From Carposina sasakii (taxonomy: Eukaryota > Arthropoda > Insecta > Lepidoptera > Carposinidae): 64,000 bases of DNA. The stretch lies in the NCBI GenBank assembly GCA_014607495.2, contig CP053157.1, positions 5,394,001 through 5,458,000 of the forward strand, in the 5' to 3' direction. Below the pieces are notes generated by a model. It did not search any database and was not told the DNA's origin. It saw only the letters and a list, made by a program, of their open reading frames with translations. Shown here in pieces: positions 25,153 to 38,134 of the stretch; position 1 is the stretch's first letter; each line of letters begins with the position of its first letter. The translations under genes were made by a program, and so were the position numbers.

Positions 25153-27954
25153 TAAATTAAATAAATCATTACATTCAGTTCAAAACAAAACATTAGCTGG
25201 ATACGCAACTTTATCGACTGTTTCCTTTACTCTATGTCGAGAGGAACTGCCGGCGAGTGGCGCTCTGCTCCAGCGATCATCCAATTGTCGGGCGCCGCGG
25301 GATCGCTTATTATCCAATAACTAGGCGCCCCCTCGACCTCCGACATAGATACAGAAGGATTTTCCACCAATTATCGTATTGTCTACCTTGGTAGAGGCAC
25401 CCCACAAAATAAATAACATATATCTACCTTTATGTTTAATATCAGGTTACTTGGTTTGATATAGGTTTGCCTCCGGTCTGTGCTTGCAAACTAGCCTCGT
25501 GTCACTAAAATGGCTCACATGTCTAATGATAACCTACTCTCCTTTATTCCTGACCCATAAAACCTAAATAAGCTCTATATCTCTGACCAAACATAATTAC
25601 TTACACTTAAAGAGGAGAAAGTTGCGAATTTGTAACTTTGGGACCATATTATAATATGCCATAATAATTTCAATCTATCTTAGTACTTGAATGTCAACTT
25701 TTCACAACATATATTGTGTCACTTCTGGCCTTACTATACCCTGGAGTCCACAATGAGCTAAAGCACCAGCTTCCTGCCTGGCGCCTCTCCTGATGGATGG
25801 ACGATTTGCCTATTACGAACGTGACGTGCAGCCACAATCAAAATTATGTGACTGAGATGATTTGACATACACTAGCATTCAATTACATACAACACTGCGA
25901 CATCCCGGCGTGGCATGAGGGTCACATATGTATAAGCAGGCTCATATAAGGGGATTTCATTTTGTTAACTTACCATTGACACGAGACTAGGTAGGTAAAA
26001 CGAAATAACTTTTACTATGGGATCAACTCCGAAATCGTGAAAAAAAATCTACTGTTCCATACAAACTTGAAAACCTACTCGACTAAAATCTATGAAACAT
26101 CAGATTATTTGCATGAAAAGAAACAACTTTTACTATGGGAGAACACTGATCAATTATTGATCAGGTCTGGTGGATAACATAATAAATAACAAATAATGAT
26201 ACCATGACTTCAGACCATCAGGCGGAAAACAATGAAAATTTTCGCAGGAAAATTCCAAAGTTTTCCGATATTTTTTTCATATTTTCAGGAAAAAATAGTT
26301 TAGTTCGTTTAATTAGGCCTTAAATAATTACTTTAAATAAATTTTTAACCAAAAGATGATTTTCCAAATAAAATTTACTTCAAAAAGTTCAAAAAATTGA
26401 TCAACCTTGATGGAGAGTCACAAGTGATCCAAAAAACAGCAATGCGTCACACAATAATCAATAAGGCCATTTAATTAGGCACAGGATCGCCCGATACAAT
26501 TTGCGCGGAGAGCAAAGATTACTGATAATCAAATCAAAAATACATTTCCTGCGAGTAATAACACTGTCGTATAACTCAACACAATGATACCTGTATAAAT
26601 CATCAAATTATTGTGTAAGCGGCAGTCACACGTGATGCATTGTGTAGACTGTAGATATAATTTAATTATATGACCAGCCTTGGCCATACTTATACATACA
26701 TGAGATGATGAGAGACACACATAGCTATGTTTTGCCAAAAACATTAGGTACCATAGATTACCTACAAAAAAATATTTGATATGTTTACACACATACCTTA
26801 GTTATTAGGTACATAGTTAATTAATTAGGTTGTTTATCAAAATATCATAGAGGGTAAAGGAATTTGCGTTTTCTCTCCTCCCTCAATAAATTAAAGCAGG
26901 TCTTTACTCGGATTTGTTTTTTATATCATCAAATGATACCTAAACTGATAGAATAACACTCATATATAAACTGAACGTGCACATTAGTAACATAATTTAA
27001 AAAGTAATACCTAACTTTAAAAGTCGGATCACATACAGTCAATGAAATTTCCGGCATTTCCTGATCGGCGCACGCGCAGGCGAGTAGAAGCCGGTTGCTC
27101 TTTCTTCATACAGCACTATAAATAATTATGATAAATAAGTTTTTGTATGAAAGAAATGAAAGGACCTCATTATCAATGGTGCTCAAACCTGTGTAGGTTT
27201 GACTGATACCTTACCTATACATATTAGGACCTAAAGCCAACCTTACCTGCCTGTAATGTTCCAATATCAATTTAGTTAGATAATTCGGAAATAATTTAGA
27301 TTGGTGTCGTTTCCGGTCGCTAGATTGATGTTTTATTGCTCGTGAAGCGGCGATAGGCTCACTTACTGTGGTAGTTGTGGTCGTATAACCTGTTATAATT
27401 GAAATGTTTCGATAACTTTGCGAACGTCACTGTCGCTCTTAAAATTGTTATATTGTCTTAGCCACAAGATCATAATGCCTAATCCGCCAAGGTATGTCTT
27501 CACCACTTGTAGCTTGTTACCTTGTCGTCCGGATGACTTCACTCCGGGTCATTATATCCATCCTGTCTTCAATTCACGGAGCTACCTGATCATCTAACAC
27601 TGACCCATATTCCTGGAATTCGAATAATCAGGTCGACAATCAATCGGAAGGTACATCTCGCCAGATGAACTAGTTCATGCATTGTTGTGAGCCTATGTGG
27701 AACTATTACAAAGACCCTTCGAATTGGTAGCAACAACTATGCGCTCAAACCAATAATCCACGTTTTTTCCGAACGATATAACCTTATTTGCCGAGGCGGA
27801 TCGGCTCCGCTAAATACAGGGGGTAGGATAACTTTTTGTCCTGTCCTATTGAATAAATTCTTATTTTTTTGCGCGTAGATTCGGAAGCCGCAGGTAGAGG
27901 TTCTAGATCCGGGTCCATTGTGACGCTGCCTTTGATTTGCTAATATTTACAAAT
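25153..27954. other. No gene seen
   Basis: Non-coding. A GC-rich patch at 25237-25345 has loosely complementary ends (CTATGTCGAGAGG / CCTCCGACATAG). Confidence 0.5.
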
Positions 27955-28406
27955 TCGCAATTTGGGAGGCAATAACTGTCAGAAAGCATCAGCTGCATTA
28001 ATCGGCCAATTTGGGTTGCACGCATTCGGCATGCCCTATCTTGTTGACAATATTTACTTTGTGCTGCAGCAGGTAAGCAGAATGAGACGGTTCAAGAGCA
28101 ATTACATGTTTTTTCATCATACAGAATATCGAAGGAAAAAGAACATTGAGGTACTCCTGTACCATTTGACTGACATTCTACATGTGTATTGTTTGGCTTA
28201 CAATTATGTGTTTACAAGAGGAAATTACGCAGATAATAAATGCAATAGCGAAGCAATTTCTTGCCTCGTCTATTATATCTCAATTCAACGCATTAATGAC
28301 TGCATTCGAATCAGGCAAAATTGCTTTTAAGCCTATTAGACATGCAATATATGAAGGTTCTGATATGAAAGGGTTGGGTTTTGACCATGTCTACATTGCT
28401 ATTTAA
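27955..28406 (+). other. Unidentified coding-like island, probably a decayed gene
   Basis: Two overlapping plus-strand frames look protein-like but neither has a convincing start. One (27962-28330) reads GGNNCQKASAALIGQFGLHA, then FGMPYLVDNIYFVLQQ, before a GTAAGC donor-like site. The other (28182-28406) reads EEITQIINAIAKQFLASSII, then SQFNALMTAFESGKIAFKPI, and ends IYEGSDMKGLGFDHVYIAI-stop. A frameshift near 28220 would join them. I do not recognise the family. It could be a pseudogene, a transposon remnant, a viral fossil or chance. Confidence 0.25.
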
Positions 28407-28409
28407 ATG

Positions 28410-31400
28410 CCATTGTTGTGTGATATGTAGGTAATGCTATTAGTGCCTTATAATGGAATGTATGATTCCATCCGCTGCTGTGACCTGTCAAACTGTTTCG
28501 GGAATATGCGCAGGAATTTCATAAGTGTAAAGTTATTTTGACCAGTAAAAATGGGAACAAACATAGTAGTTTAGATGTCCTCAAGCATGACCGTTGCGTG
28601 AAACGGAGCGGCGGTGGACGGTATGTGGTGGAACTAATAAGCCACGCTAACGGTTACCGTTCTGAGCTACTCCACTACGGACTCAGGTACGCAATCGGTT
28701 TCAACTAAATGTTGTAATGTAATTAGTTAATTGCCGTTAAGATTTTACGTGATAGTAATTTCCATTTGGTCTATTTTATTGATAACATGCAACCGTTTAT
28801 ATGTTACGCTTACCTACAGCTTAGATTTAATCTTGAAATCATAATGCGTATCAGACTTGCTTGCTACCCATTAAAACTTCACAATCATTAATATACCATT
28901 AGGTAGTCTTAATTTTATGCACTTTGATCGCAAAAAGCGTAAAATCCAATACAGAAGATGCACCAATAATTACGTTGCAAAAACCTTGGAAGTGGTCAAT
29001 TATCACTATGTCGATTGCGTCGGCAGAGGTCCTAATGTTTACTTTGTCTCCGGCGGCACGCTCTCTATAATTCGAAATAACAAATTATGAAATGGATGAA
29101 AAACTCCGGTTAAGCTGTCGGCGAGCGATCCCTAAACATAATGTTTGATTGTACCTTAATGACAAGGCGCAGACTGCTGGCCACCTTTTGTGTCAAGCCG
29201 CCCAGGGTTACTGACACGCCAGTACAAAAAACCCTCTAAATTTATCGCCGTAAAGTCTAAAATTTCCACCTGGATTTATCTACTAAGGAGGTCTCGTAAT
29301 TGAGCAATCATCTACTCTAGCTTGCGGTAACCAACGCATGGAATATCTAAATGAAATTTACTATTTGTTTTGTTTGTTTCACGTATTTGAATACAATGAA
29401 CAACTTGTAATATATTTAATGTTTCATAAACTTTATGCTGTAAGACATGTATAGGAAATGGAGGTCTTGGAAATTTATGCTTTTATTTATTTGCCAATTT
29501 GATTAGTGTACATGCAAAACAAACTGCAGTCGCCACAGGTATGCCAAAAGGATGTAGCCCGACCTTGTCATTGTCACTAGATCCGATCATTGACTCACGC
29601 TGAATGCGCGCACGCAATTAATCACATCAGAATCGACTTTAGGAGCCGTCTAAATAATATCCTTCCAAGCCACAAAGTATTGGGATCGGATACAAGAATA
29701 ACCCAAAAACCATCCAATCAAAACATCAAAGACAGAGTCGACTGTTTGCGACTAATTTAAACAGCGTCCAAAGGATTAACGCCAGGAAATCTGACTACAG
29801 GATACGTCAATTTAAACTATTCAACGACTCGAAGAACTATCACGTTATCTCACCTTGCTATTGTTTTCTAGTTGGAATGCTTCGACTTGGACATTATACG
29901 TTACTTCTTTAACATCAGCAGCTATTTACAGAATGAAATAAAACCAGTAAAGTATGTTGTACATCTCCCGGGGTAGACATTAGTATGTGGCGTTTTAAAG
30001 TGGCAGGACGTGAGCGAGTAACAAAGGAGCTCGTCTAAACAGGCCATTAATATAGAAGCGGGACTTGCCGAGCTTCCGTCGGGTTCCGGGAACGCACCGG
30101 ACAGGACAGGAATAGCGGCACTGATACACAGCTTAACATATAAATGGTAATCAACGTGCTTACGTCTACCTAAATCTCCCTTAGTTCATAAATCAATTGG
30201 ATGAAAAATATCTTATGTCTCCACGTTTAGGAAATCTATGACCCTCATCGATGTAGACGTAAGTATCTATTGTGAAATTGAGCATCTGCAAATATTTTAT
30301 AAGGAATATAGGAAGTGTGAATGTGAAATAAATAATATTATTGTTATACACGCCGGCAGTCGTTTCGGCAGATCACAAATAAGGACAAAATACTCCTTTG
30401 AGCCACACCTCTTTGTACGGTTCACTAAAGGTGGCAATCTAAAGATCTCACTATAATGTTTACACTGCATCATCACGTTTTGAGAAAGGGACATTCATGT
30501 TAATATTCTAAAGGTAAGAAAAGGATGGGGAGAAAGATGCAGACCACCTTGTTAGTAATAATCGGTTTATGGTCCTCGTCAAAAATTAACTTATTATAAA
30601 TTTATAAATGGGGCTTAGTTGAAGGGCAGAGCTGCTTTACAAATTCAATTCAATTCATGAATATTATTATTAGACATAACTTTAATGTAAACTAAGAAAT
30701 CATTGCGAAATACATATATGCTTAGCTTATTGAAGTAGGCGAAAGAAATCAGTTCCACGGAAGAAAGAAAATCTAACTATACATTTCCAGGTTCTACTTT
30801 TAAAATCCCCGTATCCGAAAAGTTCGATCGCAGTCGTCCGCACGATTACTAAAATCGATTTTTTGGTAATAGACGTGAACGTGACCGAGTGGGTTTACGA
30901 GCGATCGGTACCCGATTATTTGTAAATCAATGCTTCTGGAGCGTATCGATAGTTCACGCACCTGTCACGACCGAGACATAGATCACATTGCTGTAGGTAG
31001 TGCATGGACCTCACAACACCAAAATAAACTTACATGAAATCTAGGTACATTCATTATATGCAAAATTTTGGATTGAGAGGTTTTTGCCCTACCACCCCTT
31101 CGTAACTTTTCTCACCAAATCTAGAACAGAAAAGTGAAAAGTAGACAGCAATAAAACTAAATAGTAAGTATTTAGTTGTATGTTTATGATAATTGAAATA
31201 TATAAATAATCAGTTCTTAAAATTAATATTTTATATACTTTAGATATACTCGTAGATATTGTTGAGACCCATCTCACCAACAACGGACGAGGGGTGCGGG
31301 AGGCAGCGGCATTCGGAAGGCATCGGTGCCGGACTCGCAAGACAGACGCTACCGACGTCGGACGATATTATTTAATTTTCGTTTTTTTTTTAATTTATAT

Positions 31401-31478
31401 GTAAACGGCAATAAACCAGCCCAAATACAGTCCGCTATTTCATTTAAGAGTACTATCGAAGGATCCTAACAATATAGA
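28410..31478. other. No gene seen
   Basis: Non-coding. Moderately GC-rich, repeat-poor patches at 29020-29260, 29560-29680 and 30050-30130 could be regulatory. Confidence 0.5.
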
Positions 31479-31556
31479 GGCCCTCCGGCCAGATGGACCG
31501 ATGACTTAAAGAGGATGGCTGGTAGTGACTGGATGGCGACGACGACGATACTTTAG
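31479..31556 (+). pseudogene. RTE-like reverse-transcriptase remnant
   Basis: The frame reads GPPARWTDDLKRMAGSDWM, the segment that precedes the DRAxWR block in RTE-like LINEs, then ends in an ACG repeat and a stop. Short decayed fragment. Confidence 0.65.
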
Positions 31557-33399
31557 ATGCGAGAGGAACTCTCTCTAGTCACTAGTGTCTTCACAGCAAA
31601 ATGGTTTTATAGATCCAACTAAACAAGCTTTTCCGGAAAATCCGCTCACTTTTTTTTCCTTTAGTCGCTAGTAAGTAAATAAATGGCCGAATAGACAGTC
31701 TATGCTCAACAATATCGAGTAATTCGATGACGAATTGATTCTACATAGTTTGATGACTTCATTTGAATCGTGACGACATTTAGACTTGTTACCGGGAAAA
31801 ATTGTTTTCTCAGGAGAAAATACCTGGAAAATGCTTGGCTTTACCTGTGAACTATCCGTCTCCGTAGAATAAAAAGGTAGTTGTGAATAAACAGTCAGCT
31901 AAAGTTTCTTTTGTATATTGAAGTGCCTTCAGTACAGTACCTAGTAATGTGTGACTGCTTATAATTGAACCACCTTCCAAAATAAATAAATACTCAACAA
32001 ATACATAAGGCTACCAATTTGTTGGTAGTAAAATATATGATGTGCGTTTACTGGCAGGCGTTCAAACACAACCCTTACTTTCTGATATCTACGAGCCTTA
32101 GGTAGTTACATATCATCTGTTCTTATTGGCATACGCTAAAAATGTTTAACAGTACAAAAAATTAAGAAAAATACCGATACTACAAACATACTTACATGAA
32201 TACTACATCTTATATCACAAGAACAAAAATAAACCAGTAAAATTACGAGGACTTTAATAAAATTTCAGAACACGACAATAAAAACTTGGAGTCACTAAAT
32301 GGTCCCGCTAGAGGAGTTCCTTTATTTATCTTTGTCCGGCGTGATATATCACCTCGGCCACCGAGGCGTCCAACTATCTTATTGAGTCGTAGCACATAGT
32401 GTCTCACAGATAGAGATAAAATCTAATGGAATATCTCTACTGGGTATTGTCTTGTCGTACAGTTGAGGGTCTACCCTTTATGTTACTTGTGCTACCTTTA
32501 TCACTCTACTCATGTGATGAACGTTTTATGTCATAGGTTTCCCTGTTTCATTTATTCTTGAGCTTTTACCTTTCAACGCAATTTTATTTTGTGATGACTG
32601 ACACTGCCACTGACTGACACTCTTATCCCTAGTACCTATGTATGTAGGTATATTAATAAACGTACGTATATCAATAAAAAATAAGACGCCACGTCTACCT
32701 AGAAAAATGTTTATGGGACATATATAAAACATATGTCTTTGTTTTACAGATGTTTTATAGACTGCTTTTCAAACAGCATTTTCTCTACTTTTTCCAAAAA
32801 AAAAAACTCAATCCGTAACTCTCCTCTATCATGACCACATCTAAGTTTCTATTGCAAGCACGAAAACAAACACTTATTTTTCACCCCAACACACAGAGCT
32901 TTTCTATGACGGATTTTAGACTTTGATCCTTCAAGTTACATTCTAAAATAGGTGTACGTACAGGTCAGTTTCAAAGTTAAGGTAACTGGTAAAGTATGGT
33001 TAAGGCAATTTTTCATGTATGTAAGTGGCGCAAGCAGCGGGGGGCGCCGACAAAGCGCGGGCGCAGGCGGGTGGTGCCCACCGCAGGCACGGGCGCATAC
33101 CAAACACTGATTGGTAATAATGTGACAACCTTGGATTACTGTATTTGCTTACTGCACTGTTTTATGAATTTATGAATATACATTATTTAGTTCTTTTTAG
33201 CCCTACGTATATTTAAAGTTTAGATTTAAGTTACCGATTAGGTAACTATAGTTAACTGGACATCTTAAATAGAATGGCTATAAAAATATTTCTTTACCTT
33301 GATCCTATCATACAAAAATGTGGTGAATACACCTTCTTGAGATCACCAGTTCGATTACCTTTTCAACATAGGACCTCATACTTTTTAAAAGTTGATCAA
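31557..33399. other. No gene seen
   Basis: Mostly AT-rich. A GC-rich run at 33028-33105 (GGGGGGCGCCGACAAAGCGC) is isolated. Confidence 0.5.
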
Positions 33400-33610
33400 A
33401 GTAAAGCCTTCAAAACTAGGCCTCAGTCCCACAGTGGGGTCAGTTGGTGACCGCGTGGGCTCAGGTTATGGGGCAACTCCTCGCCCACCGTGCCCATTGT
33501 CTGCCCACATTGCGCACGCGCACGAGACGGCTCGGAGACGTGATGTCATCATGTGCCAGTATAGCACGCTAATTAGACAGGTTCATTACAGGTCATTCAA
33601 ATGTGGCATG
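33400..33610. other. GC-richer island
   Basis: Contains CCCATTGTCTGCCCACATTG and GCGCACGCGCACGAGACGGC. The 111-codon plus ORF has no recognisable domain and no homologue that I can name, so it is not called as a gene. Confidence 0.25.
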
Positions 33611-33799
33611 TCAAAAAATCTGGTTGACTCTGCATATATAGCTCCTTTAGGTGGTTTAGACTTAGCTATAAGTCTATGTACCTACATACTTAGATTTTTT
33701 TTTCCGTGGATCATCTTTAAAATATGATATGTGGTCCGGAGTTGTGAAGGAGTCAAATGTGATTGTGACTTCAAATGGAAGACGATATAAACCTGGGCC

Positions 33800-33908
33800 T
33801 TATTACAATATTCTTTTAGGCAAGCGATCTCCATCTTAGACTGCAACGGTGCTTACCATCAGGCGCGTTATGGTCAAGCGTAAGCGTATTTAATATAAAA
33901 AAAAACAA
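33800..33908 (+). mobile_element. Retroposon 3' fragment with A-rich tail
   Basis: GTGCTTACCATCAGGCGCGT then TATGGTCAAGCGTAAGCGTA and an A-run resembles the 3' end of an abundant lepidopteran retroposon. Body not identified. Confidence 0.45.
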
Positions 33909-34665
33909 CAATATAAGCTAGGCCTAACAATTTATTTATCTACCCTATAAGCTCAATGTAAGCTACTGTCCCTGAAAATTTTTATATGTAGCTAGCTATA
34001 GTATGTACTAAACTTTTCATTAGCCCATTACTGACTATAGCCAAATACAATATAGCTCACAATGCAATAAATAACACTTTGCAATGCAACCCAAAAATGT
34101 TGAATAACTTGTAGATCTAAAAAAAATCTGGACTGTAGTTACGGTAATCGTACGGATTTTTTTAACTTAGATTAGAACAATAACTTGCTGTTTCGGTACC
34201 GGAAATCCTTTACACTTGCAATTAAATGCTTACAGTATTACCGGATTAGAGATAGACCACACGTATTTAGTAAGAAAATAATGCAGTAATGCGTACTAAT
34301 GCGACGTGCAATGCGGCGCGACAAAGGACTCTATTTCTGTCACCTTCGCTTATGTAGGGTAAACAGTGCTAATGTTGTCCAGTAACAATCGATCCGCCTC
34401 CCTTGCGAGGATTATTGCCACTTTCTCGGAACGGGAAGCAACTTGTGCGGTTTAGTTTAGTTCCTTTCGGATGTGGGGATTACTTTTACTTGGTTTACTT
34501 GGTTGGTCGTTTTGTCACTTTGAAAGGTTTTACGGCTTTATGTGTGGCTTTATGCGGATAAATTATAATACTGGTGTTTGCGACACGTTTAGTGGAATAC
34601 CACGACATTGTAGGTGACCAACGGCGGTAGGCTCATCCACTTACCACAGACTGACATGACAGATG

Positions 34666-35108
34666 ATAATTTAAAAAATCCAAAAACCCGACTGCGTAAA
34701 AAAGAACCAAACTATGTATATAATAATAATAAAAAAACTGAAAAGATGAAAACAAGCACTTAGATGTCCAGTGGTCTAGAATTCTATAATATTATTATGG
34801 AATTAATAATAATTGAAGAAAATAAAATATTTTCTAATGATGTAATATAACAACTGAACAGCCAGGATCCATTGAAATATTAATAGCTTGGCTGTCGGTT
34901 ACTGGATCCCGACTGTTCAGTTGTTATATTACATCATTAGAAAATATTTTATTTTCTTCAATTATTATTAATTCCATAATAATATTATAGAATTCTAGAC
35001 CACTGGACATCTAAGTGCTTGTTTTCATCTTTTCAGTTTTTTTATTATTATTATATACATAGTTTGGTTCTTTTTTACGCAGTCGGGTTTTTGGATTTTT
35101 TAAATTAT
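34666..35108. repeat. Perfect 196-bp inverted repeat (51-nt spacer)
   Basis: Arms 34666-34861 and 34913-35108 are exact reverse complements by eye. The right arm belongs to a repeat element that continues to about 35590 and has a second copy at 48917-49602. The left arm is an inverted duplicate of that element's first 196 bp past the spacer, and stops abruptly in unrelated sequence. Confidence 0.95.
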
Positions 35109-35590
35109 GTTTTTATTTATTTTATACTTTTTAGTTAATATAGCTACTAATAGGCATCCTTCAAGAAACACGCTCGACATGCTCGGCAGCAAAAAGGTTT
35201 CGTCATGCTGCTGTCTAAAACTTATATACGAGAATGGTTTTCAATCGATATAGATCCTAAATGGTTAGTCGAATCGAAAAATGTTGAGAGAAACCTATAA
35301 ATTATTTTTAAATACCTATTGAACGATACCCCAGTCGATATAGTTTGTCGACTTTAATTTTTTTAATTTTTACAAAATGGCGTCCAGTAGTCGCCATATT
35401 GCATTTTCACTAACGTCATGTCTTCAGTGACACTCGCCGGACTAAGAGGAATCGATTGACGTATGAGTCATAAAAATCGGCCGAGGCGTTTGGTTCGTGT
35501 AGTGCTTCAAAGGAACATACAAACATACATACATACATAGGCTGTTAAAGACAATACCACTCCTTTGCGGCGCGCAGTCGGGTAAAAAAG
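34862..35590 (+). mobile_element. Interspersed repeat (GGATCC-start, CAGTCGGGTAAAA-end), copy 1
   Basis: Begins near AGGATCCATTGAAATATTA and ends GCGCGCAGTCGGGTAAAAAA after an ACAT run. Closely matches 48917-49602, including ATGGCGTCCAGTAGTCGCCA and GACACTCGCCGGACTAAGAG. No coding capacity. Class unknown. Confidence 0.75.
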
Positions 35591-35819
35591 AACGAGTTAT
35601 TTATACTTTATAAGTTTCGCGTCAGACGACGAAGTATCGAAAAAATCGCTATTTAGAGACGACCGTCAACGACGTGTGCCCTTATGCGTGTGCCCGCATT
35701 CGGGCTGTATACTCGAGCATATCCCCCTCCGCACCGCGCCGCGCGCCGCATGCCAGGCCACGCCCTATCTTTTTGCTTGCTAACGCATGAGTTGCTTTGC
35801 GTTGACGCAGAATTAACAT

Positions 35820-36145
35820 GTTCCCGTGGGAATTTTGAGAAAAAACGTATCCTATATTAATTACTCCCGTGATTGAAATGAATCTAATGATACCGCATAC
35901 ATATTTTTGTTGTTTAAAGGGAAATTTAGAAAAAATATTATTATGTCTTTATCCCGTGGGACTTTTATGATAAAATGTATCCTATGACACTCCCGTAATC
36001 AAGACAAATCTAACGATACCTCATACATCAAAATCCATCAAGCCGTTTAGGCTACAGGAGGTCACAAAGGAACAGACATACATACATACATACATATGTG
36101 TTAAACACAATACCACTCCTTTGCGTCGCGCAGTCGGGTAAAAAT
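35820..36145 (+). mobile_element. Related 3' end with ACAT run and CAGTCGGGTAAAA terminus
   Basis: Two partial duplicates of CCCGTGGGAnTTTTnAnAAA followed by TCCTAT, then AAGCCGTTTAGGCTACAGGA, an ACAT run and TGCGTCGCGCAGTCGGGTAA. Shares only the terminal 60-80 bp with the 34862 element. Confidence 0.6.
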
Positions 36146-38130
36146 AGGGTGCGTAATTTGCACAACTCGGCCGGCCCAAACTCTAGTCGTGATTATGTTT
36201 GTACAATGAAAATAATTAGCGATATGCGTTTTATGCGTTAATGATTTCACTAGAAAAGAAGACGCTCTTCCCTTATTGCTATTATGTAAGTACTTCTGAA
36301 TAGTAAATTACCGTATCTTGATAACATGTCAATTCAAAATGCAAATATTTAACACTCCAACAAATTCTTCTTGTTTAGAATTGCGAAACCTATTTACAGT
36401 AAGTTCTTCAAAGATTAACATAGATCTCCCGTGTAATAAAATTTCACTTCGCCTCATAAAAGTAATGAGTTGTGCCAATACTATGATATATTAGGTCTAC
36501 AGATAAAACAATGACCGTGTCATAAAGAAAGGACAAAGTGGAGATGCCTTAACAGCGTTTACAGTACAACAAGGTAAATAAAGGACATCGACTTACTTCG
36601 TGTTTCCGAAGAAGATATCGGCTTTTAGAAATGAAATTATTATTAATTTGTTTGTGATAAAATTCAAATTATGGAGTGTTTACATATACATACTCGTATA
36701 ACATATATCTATAACATACGGTTGTGTTCCCAAAAATGTTCCGAAACCTGCAGGACCACGAATGAGATCCTTTAGTCACGTTTAGCATAGCCGGATCCGA
36801 TGTAAATGATTAGTGATATAAGTTGCTGGCTCATCGCCTGAGTTAGGTAATGCTCGAGTTCCTTAGTCGACTCTCACGTCATAATAATAGCCTACCAGCA
36901 GTTGTTCATAGAGTTTTAACAGGAGATTTTGGTAGTGTGGGTGGCTTATATTGTAATGCATAGTTAGCCGGTGATTGATTTATACTGCGCATTGTGCTCT
37001 ACACTAGCGATGGCAAGTCTCCCATCTCCTCAAAGTGCTTTCTTCACGGCCAACTTAGTTGGCTATAAAGCAGAGAGCCCACTCGTGGGCATGGGCGTGG
37101 GAAAGCGAGGGCGGACCGCGCTGCTAATACACAGGCCAAACACGCACGTACACAAACTTACACTAAAACATGATATTTATTTAGCACAGTAAGTAATGTT
37201 TTATCTAATAGGTAATATATTATGTATTAATATTTTTACTATATTTATTTATCTATTCAGTTGAAAGATCTTAAAAGAACAAAATCTTACAACGTCCCGC
37301 AAAACTGCTTGCGCTGTTTGACGGTAGGATTCCAAGAGTATAAAGTATTGTATCATTATTGTATTTTTTGGTAAAGCTTATTTATATTTGTATCTGACAA
37401 ATTCTAACTTCTAAATTGATTGTAAATAATACTAATGTTTTAGGGACTTTTTAGGGCTTACTTGTGTAAGGTTTACCGACACCAAATTTAGAGAATATTT
37501 TCGCTGTTGCATTACTTACTGCAAGCTACTCCGAAACCACTCTTATTTCTTTAATGTTAAATGACAGGTATATTGCTAAAACCCTTGGCCTCATCAGTAT
37601 TAGTACTTAATACTTATGTTATTTTGGTCTAACTAAAGCTAGATAAATAGTAGTCAGTTACATATACAATGTATTTTCACAGAAACGTTGCTATAAAATC
37701 GCTCTAAAATAATTAAGCGAAGATGTTACTCGCTTAAACTATTAAAGAGGAGCTCGAGCTTCGCTAATTAAATGTAATGCTGAAAACTTATTACTTTCGG
37801 TCCAGTTAGGTAAAGTCGACGGCCTTAGCTGTCGTGTGAACGGCACAGAAGCTGCGCATGCGCGGTTCACATACTCGTACTGTATTATATGTACTCTACA
37901 GTGTGTGACCAAACGCCTGAATGTGGCACTGCGACAATAGTATATGGAGAACACTACATACATATACTTAAAAATAGTTATGTCTATCCTGACAGTTATA
38001 ACAAATTTTCAGTTTATGTTTAAGAGAAACAGTCAGAATCGACCACAATGCGTCAGCTGTATTTCGTGAACGGTAAGGTTGGTGCAGAGAAATTTTTATA
38101 GATTTTTTGTGAATTTTATTAAGTATGTAT
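36146..38130. other. No gene seen
   Basis: Non-coding. 36960-37180 is less AT-rich and includes GGGCATGGGCGTGGGAAAGC, an SP/KLF-like GC box. The 73-codon ORF there has no recognised domain. Confidence 0.5.
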
Positions 38131-38134
38131 ATAT

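Noticed and set aside
25237..25345. Possible hairpin (CTATGTCGAGAGG / CCTCCGACATAG)
   Set aside because: Complementarity is limited to the outer dozen bases and the interior does not pair.
33392..33727. 111-codon plus ORF
   Set aside because: Longest frame outside known genes and repeats on plus apart from 27962, but composition changes midway, no domain is recognised and no splice signals frame it.
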